Assembly (NCBI GenBank): GCA_003427395.1
Contig: BFEA01000696.1
Location: 625,094 to 676,850 of the forward strand
Direction of reading: 5' to 3'
Source of the DNA: Chara braunii
Taxonomy: Eukaryota > Streptophyta > Charophyceae > Charales > Characeae
Length of the DNA stretch: 51,757 bases
The notes under the pieces are model-generated. The model was not told the DNA's origin, did not search any database, and saw only the letters and a list, made by a program, of their open reading frames with translations. This document shows, piece after piece, positions 19,681 to 30,230 of the stretch. Position 1 is the stretch's first letter. Each line of letters opens with the position of its first letter. The position numbers and the translations under genes are program-made.

Positions 19681-19975
19681 TCATGACTTTGGCTGTGGAG
19701 TTTTGATGCCCATGTAGTTTTCCATCGCCTCTGTCGATTGCTTGCCGAACTGCCGCTGAAAGTAGCGAGCGAGAGGGTACATAGCTGACGTGATCAAATT
19801 TGCCGGCCGGGAGAAGGCCATGACCTCATACCCTGTCTCTTATACACATCTAGATGTGTATAAGAGACAGGTACATAGCTGACGTGATCAAATTTGCCGG
19901 CCGGGAGAAGGCCATGACCTCATACCACACCGGATCGTCTTCACGCCAATCGACCGCAAACCGCTCTTCGCCGGC
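19681..19975 (-). pseudogene. Last exon of a UPF0548/DUF1990-like gene, split by an adapter artefact
   Basis: A splice acceptor (ccttcttcag) precedes 19975 on the minus strand. The exon reads AGEERFAVDWREDDPVWYEV, then MAFSRPANLITSAMYPLARY, and ends at TGA (19681-19683). The AGEERF...VWYEV.AFSRP pattern is that of the UPF0548 (DUF1990) family, whose biochemical role is unknown to me. The exon spans 295 nt, but 94 nt are a duplicated 56-mer and a 38-bp adapter junction (19777-19926). Without them it is 201 nt, the same as the copy at 41529-41729. The break is therefore probably technical and not biological. Upstream exons were not found nearby. Confidence 0.7.
19833..19870. other. Tn5 mosaic-end (mate-pair junction) adapter left in the assembly
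   Basis: The 38 bp are CTGTCTCTTATACACATCT followed immediately by its inverse complement AGATGTGTATAAGAGACAG. This is the junction used in transposase-based mate-pair libraries. It is flanked by two identical 56-bp copies (19777-19832 and 19871-19926). The paralogous locus at 41626 has the 56 bp once and no adapter. Confidence 0.97.
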
Positions 19976-20092
19976 CTGAAGAAGGAAAAAGACTGTGACA
20001 CATCATATCCAGTATTATGCATGGTAATGCGTCCAAAAACTTAGTTCAGCAAAGGGACTTTTTCTTTAGTTTTTTTTTTTTGGGGGGGGGGG

Positions 20093-20355
20093 CAATTTGC
20101 AAAATACCCCCATAAGTTGAGATACATGCCAAAATGCCCCTGAAAGATGTGGGTAGAGCGGAATGCCCTTTTGGGGCAAAATCTTTGTGTTCTGCCCCTG
20201 TCAGGCAGGTGTGCAACTTTGCAATCTGGACTTCCCCGTTTGGGCCTTGGCCTTTTGCAATAGCGCCTAGGAAAAGTTGGCAAGTACTGGGGCATTTTGC
20301 AAAGTTGGACGGTACCCGGTAGGGGTATATTGCAAAGATGGGTGTCCAACCAACG
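20093..20355. mobile_element. Foldback MITE, left arm only
   Basis: This is the same left arm as the complete foldback at 41874-42216 (gcaatttgcaaaatacccc ...), but the right arm is missing here. It is preceded by T and G homopolymers. Confidence 0.7.
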
Positions 20356-20539
20356 TGTTACATGCTGCGCCTGCACACAGGCCCCATTTGAGGGGCCCGA
20401 CGGTTGCTGAGGGGCCCCCAGGCCGCGTATCATCCAGCAAGCGCCCTGGAGGCCCACGGCGGCCCTCCAGGCCCTAGGCAGCACACTAGGTAGATAGGTT
20501 TTATTTTACTTAACCTTTTTTTTGTGTGTGTGCTGTCTT

Positions 20540-21077
20540 AATTTTGTCTGTTCAGGTGCCATTTCGGACTGGCAGCCCCAAGGCCGAACCTTGTGACTGG
20601 GTACACCGGAGCCAGGCCCGAAACGAGGCCAGGCACATTTTGGCGCCAAACCGGTAGGTACAGGTGTCGTTTCGGCCCAGCAGGACCCAAGACGACACCT
20701 TGGGCCAGGTGCACCGGCAGGAGGCCGTTTTTAGGCCAGGCGCATTTCTGCGCCATGCTGCATCAGCAGCAGGGTCTGGATGTCCAGTAGGGACCCAGAC
20801 CACCTGGGCCGTTTTCTGAGGCCAGCACCAGGTAGGCCCGGCCGCCCAGCGCTACAAATAGCTGGGCCACGGCTGGGCAGGGGACAGTTCGAGTAGCTCA
20901 CTTCTGGGTGACACGCTGCTGGTTAGGAGAGCGCTAGGCTGCGGCGTAGAGAGTAGAGACATAGAGGAGATAGGGAGTGGCGGAGGCCATACCTGCAGTC
21001 GGGGAGCTTACCTGGCGCCATAGCTGGGCTCCACGCGGTACCTGCACACGACGACGGACACAGTCAGTACGGTGGCN

Positions 21078-21138
<61 letters not shown>

Positions 21139-21667
21139 CTTCTCCCTCCTTCCTCCTCTTTCTCATCTTCTTCTTTGAATCTGAGAGTGCGAGAGGTTAT
21201 CAGTAGGGATTCAGGCAGAGGTTATACTGGGCGCATTGTCCAGGATCTGATTCGACATTTCTGGGACAGACATTGATTGGACACTCGGCAAGGGACTATT
21301 TTTTGGGACTTCGCTATTGCCATCTTGGTCTACTCCCTCGCCTCCTTCCTCCTTCGTCTCGTCCCTCCCCCATCTCTCATCCGTGGTATCTATCCATGTA
21401 TGTGTGCGAAGGAGGGACCTTTCTTCCATGATTGCGGTCCCTCCTCTCTCTCTCCCATGTGTGATGTGTGATGGATGTCGGGTCAGTCCAGATCAGATCA
21501 TATCTTCTCTTTAAGTCTTCCCCTGCGCCATTTTGTGCCATCTTGTATGCATTCAGAATGTACATTGCTTGTTGATGCTATGCTGACCTCGCATTGTCCA
21601 TTTCAGTCCTTTTCACCACATAGCGGATCCTTGGCTCCCTGCGCATTGTCCCGTTGGGCATGCGTCA
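20540..21667 (+). repeat. Probable LTR of a retrotransposon
   Basis: A GC-rich stretch with a TATA-like ctacaaatagc near 20852 leads into a transcript-like leader, then a (TC)n array at 21078-21134 with an N at 21077. It ends in a CA dinucleotide (21666-21667) a few bases before a primer binding site (21673). The left limit is uncertain. Confidence 0.5.
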
Positions 21668-21672
21668 GTTTT

Positions 21673-21684
21673 TGGTATCGGAGC
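21673..21684 (+). promoter_or_regulatory. Primer binding site, initiator tRNA-Met type
   Basis: TGGTATCGGAGC differs at one position from the common plant TGGTATCAGAGC. It lies six bases after the presumed LTR end. Confidence 0.75.
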
Positions 21685-21777
21685 ATCGCGTGTGAATCAG
21701 GACGACCTGATCTGACGCAAGCACGGGGCCAACCCAAGATCGATTGGGTAAGTCGTGATTGATTGACCGATTGATTC

Positions 21778-21802
21778 ATCCCGGATTGATTAATTAATCC
21801 TG

Positions 21803-21833
<31 letters not shown>

Positions 21834-21905
21834 GGATGGATGGATGGATGGATGGATGGATGGATTGGTTGATTGATTGGTTGATTGATTGATTGATTGG
21901 TTGAT
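21778..21905. repeat. (GATT)n / (GATG)n microsatellite
   Basis: Runs of gatt and then gatg tetranucleotides in the retrotransposon leader, followed by about 700 bp of AT-rich low-complexity DNA up to 22720. Confidence 0.9.
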
Positions 21906-22911
21906 TAGGTCACACTAATTAGTCCCCAAAATCGCAGATTTTGACCTAACTACTGAAATCAATTTTTTTTCTTTTTCGGATTTCATTTCCCCGCTATTTC
22001 CATTTGTGGAAAATCGCAATAGCAAAGCATCTGAAATTCTCGTTTTTCACCTTTTTTTGAAACTCTGAAATTTCGCTGCTGGAGATCCGAAATACTGTAA
22101 TTTCCCGTTATTTCAAAAAAATCCGCGAATTGTTTTCTGAATTCGTCATTTCAAAGTTTTTTTTCTTTTCTGAAATTCGAAATTTCAAATCCGGGAATTT
22201 TTTTTTCAAAGTTTCGATTACATCCCGCTACGAAATTCCCGTTATTCCGAAATTCCGAAATTTTCTTTCTGAATTCATTCTTTTACTATTTCGAATGTTG
22301 GGAAATCCCCCTGCGTTCTATTTCTTTTTCACGCATTCGGGGGGCCATGGACATTTTCACATTGGCCGTCAATCTGAGTTTCGGAGAAATTCGGACATTA
22401 TTTTTTGGGAAACTCCTCTGGCAGCTATTTTCTTTCAAGCTGCGCATACTCTCACCTAAATAATTCCGAATTTTTTTGGTATTTCGGAATTTTCTGGACT
22501 TGCGGAAATTGGTATTTTTTTTTTACTGGTTTCGCAGTTCAGCTACTCCCATCATCTCCATTGGCTATCTTGATTCATTCGCAGTCTGAAATTCGACATT
22601 TTTTTCTTTTTTCGAATTAACTGCTGACGGGATACTTGGGGGGCCTACCGAACTTGCAAAATTCGAATTTTTTTTTTCCTCGAATTTTTTGCAGAAGTTC
22701 CAAAAAAAAATTCTTGATTAGTGGCTCCATATCTGGGCGACCCATTTGATTGCCCACTCCCTTTCTCTCCACCCCAAGTCTTCATCCCTTCTCCGTCCTT
22801 CTTAACTGCCCATTCACCTGCAGTTGCAGACCTGGTAAGTCCTCACTTCTGCAGGCCACGTCAGGGACCCGCAGCGCATGACCCATACTTACTCGCTCAC
22901 AGACAGCAGCG

Positions 22912-23712
22912 ATGGATCAGGGAGCAGGCAAGTCTGACGAGGCCTATGAGGCACGGTTGGCAGCTATCATAGCCGAAAGCAAGCAACGGGCAGAAGCAGC
23001 AGCAGCAGCACGGAAGAAGAGAGAAGCAGAAGCAGAGAGACTGCATCTCTAGGCCGAAGAACAGCGGCAGAAGCACGCAGCACCGATGAAGAACGCGCGC
23101 GGCGACGTGAGGTTATATTCAGGGAGGAGAATGCCTTACACGCACAGGCCAAGGACTGGCAGAGGGAGGCCGAGAGCGGCGAATCCGTTGACTACGGGAG
23201 CAAGGTATCTCATCTGCTCAACCGTGTCACGCACCTCCCGTGTCACGCACCTCCTCGCTACCTGCATCGTGCAGCAGGAGGACATCCACTCTCTCGACCA
23301 CACCAACAAGGCGCTACAACAGTCGATGGACCAGATGCTCAAGCGCATACAGCAGCTGGAGCAGCAGGTCGCTACCGCCAACTCCAGCGCCGGCCCCTCC
23401 GACCTCGTCGACCGCGTCAATGTCTTGGAGATAGACGTGGGAACAATAAGGACTGGGGCACAGCAGCTGCAACAGCAGGTTTCCGCAGCGGCCGGCCCTA
23501 GCGCAACAACACGCGAAACTATTGCCAAGTTCGATGGGCTCCCGATCTTCTGTGACGCATCGAAGACCGACCCCATCCAATGGTGGCGCCAGTTTGAACT
23601 CAAGCTGGACATCCACCACGTCATCGACGCAAATCGGCATGCATATTTGTACTCCCTCTTGGGAGGCGCGTGTCAGGCATGGTTGGACAACATGCTGTCT
23701 GCACATGTGGTG
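22912..23712 (+). pseudogene. gag-like gene of the LTR element, broken
   Basis: From ATG 22912 the frame reads MDQGAGKSDEAYEARLAAII and a basic Ala/Arg/Glu coiled region, then a TAG stop at 23050-23052. Coding resumes beyond it but shifts frame near 23080. A 16-bp tandem duplication (cgtgtcacgcacctcc twice, about 23222-23254) changes the frame again. The last part reads QQEDIHSLDHTNKALQQSMD, a coiled coil (QQLEQQVATA), then DPIQWWRQFELKLDIHH and GGACQAWLDNM, the capsid-like pattern of retrotransposon gag. Similarity ends near 23712. One stop and two frameshifts make it non-functional. Confidence 0.7.
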
Positions 23713-25440
23713 AGTGGTGCGGTGACGGCCAAGGGCAGGCAAACCGTTCTAAGTGCAAATTGAAGTGAGAACTGTTGAAAATGAGATGGCGATTTCAAAT
23801 CAATACGTGGTGCACAGGCGAGTGATGTTGGCGCTTTTCCGAGCGATCGATGACATTCCTCTCATCTCATTATGGCACCTCCCTGCGCGTATCGATAGAC
23901 CAAAAAAATATGGCGGTGTATCATCCCATGTTCTGGCGGAATATATTCATTCTCATTTTCGTCCCACCATGACATGCCACGCATCTTCCCTTGCTTCACT
24001 ACTCACCAAATGTTTAGTGCAGCGAGGCAAGATGCATGGTATGTTGCCGTGCGAGTGAAATGCGGATGAATCTTCTGCTGGAACATGGGAAGATACACTG
24101 CCATATTTTTTTGTCTTTGCGCACATGGTCAGTAGTGAAGTGTGACACCCATATTATTACCCGCACGGAGGTGCACTGCCATATTTTTTTGTGTTTTATG
24201 TATGTGGTGAGCAGTGCCGTGTGAGGCCCATGTCGTTACACACAGGGAGGTGTCACTGTGTGAGGAATGTCGTTGATCAAGCTGCCCTCATAACTCGCCA
24301 TCAAAGATTAATTTCAACTCCGCATCTCGTTGTGCATGCGGCGAGTAGTGCATCAAAGATCGATTTGCGCATGACATTGTGGTGAGTAGTGCATCAAAGA
24401 CTGATTCGAACTCGCCGTCTCGTTTTCAACAACTTGTTCTCAAGTAAATCTGCACTCACAGCTATTTTTCTGCCTTTGCACCAAAGTGCACAACACACCA
24501 CATGCACAAACAACAAAGGTCTATGGCAGTGTCTACATATGGCGCGGCATTGGCACGCCCAGTTGTCATGAGAATGTATGTATCATGATCTTCTAAGGTG
24601 GTACGTTCATATTTTAACTTTGTTGGCCGTACACACATTTCGACATTTTCGACAAAATCTGGCCGTGGACGCAGTCATATGCTATTATGCATGCATGCCA
24701 CACAGGAGTCAGTCCTACCTAGTGTGGGTTTGCTGTCCCATGGGTAGTTCGACGAGTATAGGATTGATTGATTGGTGAGTCCTCAAAAAAGACCTATCCT
24801 CCCTACCACTTGTGCGTATGTCCTTGTCTCTTCACACCAAGTTTGTAGTAATCCCTTCAATCTTGACACGCGGACTACTACCAGTACCTAGAATATAATA
24901 TCAGAAAGTCCAAGTGTGCTTCTGCACTTATTTCCTTTGACGCCATGAGACAATGTCGATCTGGGGTGAATGGGTTTGTTGTTCGACAACTGGAGGCAAA
25001 CGAGTATCGCCACCTGAATAAATGTCAATACGCATCCCGACCGATATCCCGACTGGGATGACAGCGGAGGGATGCAAGCCACTGCCACGGGTAGGTCCAC
25101 GGGCAAATTGTGTGCAGGCAGAGGGGATATTCTCACCAAAAGACAACTTTTTTGGCCTAGTATAGGAGAAGTTTCTCCGTGTCAGATGCATCCGAAGCAG
25201 GCCGTAATCGTTGTCATGGTACATCATTTCCTACATGTGGTGAGTACTGGAGTGAGGGAAGATTCATGGTATGTCATGATGCATGTAGTGGTTGTCACTG
25301 GTTGAAGGTGGTGGGGCCCAGAACTGCTGCTCAACATAAACATTACGCAGCAACATGCTGAATGCCTGTATGCAACGACATTGCTCAGCCCCTTGTTTGC
25401 TTTTAATACCGGCGGTTAAGAAACAACATCATCCACACAA
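23713..25440. other. Intergenic, decayed repeats
   Basis: No gene is recognised. Two related pieces (24060-24110 and 24170-24215, with cactgccatatttttttgt) resemble the interior of the small MITE at 46548-46674. The phrase gtgcatcaaaga is repeated three times at 24290-24405. Confidence 0.4.
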
Positions 25441-25499
25441 GGACCGGCGGCCTACCTTAGTTGGTAGGGCGCTGGCCCTAGTGTGGGTGATATTGTTCC

Positions 25500-26030
25500 T
25501 TCATTATCCTACCCCTTAAGGCGCATTGGCCGCAAGGGCAGGGCGACGGTCCACACCGCACCAGAAAGCGGGCGAAAAAACAAAGGAAGACGGTAGGATG
25601 GGAAGTGTTTGCGGTGGAGTTGTGCGCAGAGGGTTTTCCCTAACGCAATGTCCACAGCTCGCCAACAAACGTGGGAGCGCCATGTTGTGTAGATGTTGTG
25701 GAGAGGGAGGAGAGGCGTTGATTGTAGGCGTGGGTGCCGTAAGATAGCGGGCGGATGTTGGATTCGAAGGGACACGGCGGGTTGCATTTCTTTTCTTTTT
25801 TTTTGCCCTCTTTTTGTGAGGAGCAATGTCGGGTTTGAAAAGAACTCGAGCACGCACACACGCGCGCGCGCGCGCGCGCAAGAGAGAGAGAGGAGTAAAA
25901 CTATGCACAGGGAAAACAGAAATGCAAGCAAAAGAAAAAGAAACAAACAACGAAAATGTAATGGAACAAAATGGAGTTAATGTGGCATTAATTAACGAGT
26001 TGATGGATAAGGAACTGAACTAGGAGAGTG
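25500..26030. other. No gene recognised; (CG)n and GA-rich stretches
   Basis: A (CACG/CG)n run covers about 25853-25880, followed by gagaga and A-rich DNA. Confidence 0.4.
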
Positions 26031-26032
26031 AA

Positions 26033-26345
26033 GTCAATCAATCAATCAACTGATCATTCAATCAACCAATCAACCAATCAGCCAGTCAATCAACCAACTC
26101 ACTGAAGCAATCAATCAATCAATCCATCAAGCAACCAATCGATCCATCAATCCATCAATCCATCAAGCAATCAATCAATCAAATCAATCAATCACTAAAT
26201 CAATCAACTAATCAATTGATCACTAATCAATGAACTAATCAATCGATCACGAAATCAATCAATTAATCAATGGATCACTAAATCAATCAACTAATCTATC
26301 CATCAATCAATCAAAAAAACAATAAATCAACGAATCAATCATCGA
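26033..26345. repeat. Degenerate (AATC)n microsatellite
   Basis: About 310 bp of imperfect caat/aatc tetranucleotide repeats. Confidence 0.9.
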
Positions 26346-26580
26346 GATGAATCGAGGAGGGCGTGGTGGATAAGGAATTAAGCGTGCAAACTCAATCAAT
26401 CAAAATCCCTGCCAATTTAGGTACTTGTGAAGTGAAAAACATAAGAACACATATGATAATTGGTGTTTCCTCTCGAGATAAATCCGATTTTCTAGTCCCG
26501 AAAGGGTTTTCAGCCCTCAACCTTAGCCTTGGCATAAGGCGGCCGGCATTCTCATTACTGTTCGTCGGTAGCAGCTGCAG

Positions 26581-26695
26581 CTGCGTTTACTCTTTTAGGT
26601 AAGTTGCATTTTCTGATGATACCTGAAGGCCAGTCAGTTGCGTTGACTCTTTTAGGTAAGTTGCATCTTCTGATGGTATCTGAAGGCCGGTCAGT
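26581..26695. repeat. Two-copy tandem repeat, 56-bp unit
   Basis: The unit runs from gactcttttaggtaagttgc to ggccggtcagtt and occurs twice with few changes. Confidence 0.7.
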
Positions 26696-26708
26696 TCACA
26701 CGGGGCCG

Positions 26709-26972
26709 GTCAGTTCGCTGATGATCGATATCTGTACGTCCAGCTCGCTGATGATCGCTATCTCTACGTCCAGTTCGCTGATGATCGATATCTCTACGTC
26801 CAGTTCGCCGATGATCGATATCTCTACCTCCAGTTCGCTGATGATCAATATCTCTACGTCCAGCTTGCCGATGACCGATATATCTCTACATCCAGTTCGC
26901 TGATGATCGATATCTCTACGTCCAGTTTGCTGATGATCAATATCTCTACGTCCAGTTCGCTGATCATCTCTC
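26709..26972. repeat. Minisatellite, 30-bp unit, about 8.5 copies
   Basis: The unit is cagttcgctgatgatcgata plus tctctacgtc. One copy is 32 bp long. The array is open on both strands only because the unit is a multiple of three; there is no reason to call it a gene. Confidence 0.9.
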
Positions 26973-27066
26973 CAGGCCGTGCATTTTGAGAGAAAGGACA
27001 TCCGATTCTCTGCTGCTGCATATGTATGTAACATACGAGTGAGTTTTTTTTTTTTTTTTTTTTTTT

Positions 27067-27158
27067 CCCTTTCTCGATTTATTCATGTCAGCCTTGTGCA
27101 GGAGCCATGCTGATCTTCTCTGTATCTACCAATTCTAATGGATGCCCCGAACCTTGCG
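27067..27158 (-). pseudogene. U6 snRNA retrocopy with poly(A) tail
   Basis: Read on the minus strand the sequence follows U6: ttcggggcatcc, then attggtagatacagagaag, agcatggctcctgcacaagg and aaatcgagaaaggg. The ACAGAGA box and the AGC triad are intact. The 3' end is followed directly by about 23 A on the minus strand (T at 27044-27066), not by the T-run terminator of a U6 gene. That marks a reverse-transcribed, polyadenylated copy. The 5' end has lost the usual gtccctt. U6 normally forms the catalytic core of the spliceosome with U2. Confidence 0.85.
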
Positions 27159-27420
27159 AGTTTTTTTTTGTCTTGCGAGTTTTTTGTTACACGTGTGGAT
27201 AACAAAGGGTCTCTCCCTCCAGAACACAACACTTTGTGTAGCTGGACGACGCAGTCGTCTGGACACATTCGGAATGTTGACCTCCTCCAAACGCACTCGA
27301 ACCAGAAAGGCGTCTAAATGCATGTAGAGTGTCGGGCAGTGGAGCGAGGCCCAGTGTGTGGATGGTGAGGAAGGAAAAGATCTATAAATCCCACAGGCAC
27401 TCGACAAATTAAGCAACGAG

Positions 27421-27428
27421 AACAGACT

Positions 27429-27469
<41 letters not shown>

Positions 27470-27511
27470 ACCAGGATCCGGTAAATAAAAAAAAAAAAAA
27501 AAAAAAGGCCG

Positions 27512-27548
<37 letters not shown>
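27421..27548. repeat. Poly(A) tracts
   Basis: Three long A runs of about 38, 20 and 32 bases, separated by short unique pieces. Confidence 0.9.
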
Positions 27549-27549
<1 letters not shown>

Positions 27550-27646
27550 AGGAAGAGACGTCGCATTTTTGCAAGAGGATGACGAATCAATATCGGTGAA
27601 CAGATTAAACCGAGGAGTAAATCCAAAAAACAATAAACATAGTAAT

Positions 27647-27733
27647 ATACCTTTCTCGGCCTTTTGGCTAAAAATAGATAAAGTGTAGTATCTGTTGTGA
27701 TCGGTTTAATATCTGCTCCACGGTCCATTGTGC
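27647..27733 (+). pseudogene. U2 snRNA-like copy 1, 5' part
   Basis: The sequence begins ATACCTTTCTCGGCC and continues TTTTGGCTA, then TGTAGTATCTGTT (the branch-site pairing region, intact) and GGTTTAATATCTG. It stops before the Sm site. After GGCTA it has a short extra segment (aaaata) and a disrupted gatcaagtg. No plant upstream sequence element or TATA box at the usual spacing was seen. Confidence 0.8.
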
Positions 27734-28640
27734 GAGGAATGAGACCTCACGGGCTCCTCATCAGACATGCAAGTGTTCTGGGCCGCGAGGAATGAGACAT
27801 GCAAGTGTTCAGGCTCCTTCCAGAAGCAAGAGCTGTGCGGTACAGTTGAGCCCAGGGCTCAGGCGGTCGCGCCCTGGGCACAGGCTGTGGGAGGCAGACA
27901 CATCACGGACTGGCCGCAGGCCAATGAGAATGCAGCATTGTCGTCACACATGGACCGCGAGGCAACGAGAATGCGGCAAACACTTGGAGCGTGGAGGGCT
28001 GCCTGGACGCGCCGAACTGTAGAGGGCCCAGGCCGCAACAGCAAAACAGAGCCTGGGCCCAGACACTGGGGCCCGACTGGAAGCTACTGGAAATTCGTCC
28101 AGCCAGGCCCACGCAGCCAAACATTCGATCAATTCTTGCCAATAACCACGCCACGGGCCGACCGTGCGGTGGCAGGTGATAGCGAAGGTGGTCTTGGGGT
28201 AGGAGGTGCATGCGGAGGGAGTCTAGGTGTGATGAGGGGAGGAGAGAGAAAGTACCTGGTGTCCGCTGGCGGTCTGCATTGGTGATGAGTCTGACAACGT
28301 CACGTACATTGGTCTTCAACTAGGCTGAGCGCTACAGGTGTAGATAGGCTGAGTAGTGTAGGCTGGGCGCTGGCCGCCAGACAGTAGGAGCAACATTGGA
28401 TACTGTCTTTGTGTGGCCAGGGAGGGTCAACATTTTGACATACGAGTTCATTGTATTGCTCTTATTTGGATGGTATCTTGGTGCAGGTGCATTGTGCTCT
28501 CTGCTTGGTACATGAGTATCTGGACTACTTCGTGATTTTGCAACTTGGATTTCTGTCTATCGCTCCTCTCCCTCATATTCCTCGCAACTGGACCATATTA
28601 AAAAAAACATAAGAAAAAGAGAACAAGACCGCATTGATGG
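27734..28640. other. GC-rich stretch, possibly LTR-like, no gene recognised
   Basis: A piece gaggaatgagac ... catgcaagtgttc is duplicated at 27735-27810. The region 27840-28400 is GC-rich with several open but unconvincing frames and a composition like the LTR at 20540. No border or second copy was identified. Confidence 0.3.
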
Positions 28641-29312
28641 TACAATGCTTTTTTTCTTTTTTTCATTGCTTTTGTTTTGAGCAAAGAAACAGGATACTTT
28701 TTTTTTTCTTTTTTTTTTCCACTGCAAGTATACACGCTCTTGTCATTAGTAGAATTGAAAAAAACAGAAAAAAGAAACTAACGAGTCCGCACTACAGTCG
28801 CGATCCCCACACAGTCACTTCGCAAGTCCCGTTGACGTCGTTCCCTTGTATGCCCACAATCGATGTCCTGGGATTTGGCGCGAAATCCTGGTATTTGGCG
28901 GGAAGCAACAAAATTTAGAAAATCCACTTCTCCTTCCTGTCGCCCACCATTCATTCGGCAACACCCTGCGCACGTGAGGCAAACTTTTGGCGCCATTTTG
29001 TTTTCCATAGCCATGCCCAATTCGTTTTCTCCTACCCTCTTCTTTTCTCTTCCCCTCCCCCCTCTTTCCCCCCTCTCCCTTCTTCAACTCAGCTTCTTTC
29101 CCCTACTCGGCGGCAACAACCTGCATTCCACTCCAACAAACATTAATAACATTCACACCGAACGAAGTCATACAACACTCATGGCGCAAGCATGTCACAC
29201 TCGTCACACTCGTCACACTCATGTCACACAGACAGACAACGACCGCTTGCTGCTACTTCTCCACAACATTGCAGGGGGGTGAGGGTGAGCGGCACTGTCT
29301 TGGACCCCACTA

Positions 29313-30209
29313 CTACTCTGCTTGGCAGCCTATCTCCCACCCAGAAGAAGACACCCACTCCGCGACCGTCGGGGTCGCAATTCCCACGTTCCGCATGTCG
29401 AAAAGATTCGCGTCGTGCACGTCGGGACTTGCCGCTGCCGTTGCGTCTCTCAGCACTGATACCGTACGATAATCCAGCGCCACGGCGTCGAACGCGGTCG
29501 CTCTGACACAGTTGGGCGTCTGGATCCCGGCAAGGACCAGATCAGTGATGCCGAGACGGCGAAGAACGAGGTCCAGCTGGGTGAACAAGAACCCACTCCA
29601 TCGCTTCTTCACCACAACGACATCGTCGTCTTCACTAACGAGCCCATCTACAAGTCGCGCGCCCTCGCTTCCTTCCACACACACCCCTCCATTCCCCCCA
29701 TTCCTTCCCGATCTAAAGAGGCCCCTTCGGGATCTCTCAACGTCAACCCCACTGGGGTCATGCACGCGGACAACCCACACAACGACGACGCCTCTCTCTC
29801 TCGCCATAGCCACAGCTTCACGGACGACCGGCAGGATGGCCGGTGCGCCTGCAACGAAGAGTGGCGCGCTCGGAAGACAGAAGTCCCTTTGCATGTCAAT
29901 CACAAGAAGCGCCTCTCGACGAAGGGAATGCCCAAACGCAACGTCTCCAGTCGCTTCCTCCTGCTCTTTCGGCCGCCGCAGCTTGTTTCCCGCCAACTTG
30001 AACTCCTTGCCTTCGACACGGTCCTCCTCCCGCCAACTCCTTGCCTTCGACACGGTTCTCCTCCTCCCGCCAACGCAGCTTGTTTCCCGCCAACTCGTCC
30101 TCCTCCCGCCACCGCAGCGTGTTTCCCGCCAATTTGAACTCCTTGCGTTCGACACGGTCATCCTCCCGCCAACGCAGCTTGTTTCCCGCCAACTCCTTGC
30201 CTTCGACAC
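29313..30209 (-). CDS. Isochorismatase-family hydrolase, nicotinamidase-like
   Basis: The 298-residue frame carries a complete isochorismatase fold from about residue 96: REALLVIDMQRDF with catalytic D105, VVVVWVVRVHD (141-151), ARLVDGLV (184-191), VVKKRWSGFLFTQLD with catalytic K201, LAGIQTPNCVRATAFDAVALD with nucleophile C234, and ATPTVAEW at the end. The closest plant type I recall is the At3g16190-like protein, annotated as a possibly inactive nicotinamidase. Here D, K and C are all present. The first roughly 90 residues come from a tandem DNA repeat (29975-30230) and look non-native. No ATG lies between that repeat and the domain, so an upstream exon spliced at an AG near 29970, or a start within the repeat, must supply the N-terminus. 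Substrate is unknown. Confidence 0.8.
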   Translation of the reverse strand: MSKARSWRETSCVGGRMTVSNARSSNWRETRCGGGRRTSWRETSCVGGRRRTVSKARSWREEDRVEGKEFKLAGNKLRRPKEQEEATGDVAFGHSLRREALLVIDMQRDFCLPSAPLFVAGAPAILPVVREAVAMARERGVVVVWVVRVHDPSGVDVERSRRGLFRSGRNGGNGGVCVEGSEGARLVDGLVSEDDDVVVVKKRWSGFLFTQLDLVLRRLGITDLVLAGIQTPNCVRATAFDAVALDYRTVSVLRDATAAASPDVHDANLFDMRNVGIATPTVAEWVSSSGWEIGCQAE

Positions 30210-30230
30210 GGCCCTCCTCCTCCTCCGCTT
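29975..30230. repeat. Degenerate tandem repeat over the 5' end of the hydrolase gene
   Basis: Units such as cttgtttcccgccaact plus gaactccttgccttcgacac and gg(t)cctcctcccgccaac recur about five or six times in variable order. On the minus strand they encode WRE, VGGR and VSKARS repeats. Confidence 0.75.

Larger units (their letters stand above)
18651..20355. repeat. Large direct duplication, copy 1
   Basis: About 1.6 kb is nearly identical to 40497-42104 in the same orientation. After removing a 94-bp adapter artefact the two are 1611 and 1608 bp. Copy 1 carries a CTCACAC-type MITE (19206-19330), the last exon of a UPF0548-like gene, and the left arm of a foldback element. The right border lies just after caacg inside that foldback, where copy 1 continues with unrelated DNA. 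Confidence 0.95.
20540..23712 (+). mobile_element. Truncated LTR retrotransposon: LTR, primer binding site, broken gag
   Basis: An LTR-like stretch is followed by TGGTATCGGAGC at 21673-21684, the complement of the 3' end of initiator tRNA-Met used as primer by most plant LTR elements. A gag-like region follows at 22912-23712. Everything downstream (protease, reverse transcriptase, integrase, 3' LTR) is missing. The leader contains a (GATT)n/(GATG)n array and about 700 bp of AT-rich DNA with repeated gaaatttcgaa motifs. Confidence 0.7.

Noticed and set aside
23086-23763. Intact 225-residue gene
   Set aside because: It starts inside a frameshifted gag-like region and ends in unrelated sequence; it is part of a broken retrotransposon gene.
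25443-25505. tRNA-like stretch (ccttagttggtagggcgctgg)
   Set aside because: The A-box is plausible but no B-box (GTTCGANTCC) follows at the right distance and the arms do not pair.
26718-26730. Further CTGATGA hammerhead cores in the 30-bp minisatellite
   Set aside because: No GAAA box or pairing stems at the required distances.
26709-26972. Regular 30-bp repeats as a CRISPR-like array
   Set aside because: Units are adjacent with no spacers and the DNA is eukaryotic; it is a minisatellite.
27421-27548. Poly(A) tracts as retrotransposon tails
   Set aside because: Three runs in a row with no recognisable element upstream; cannot be assigned.
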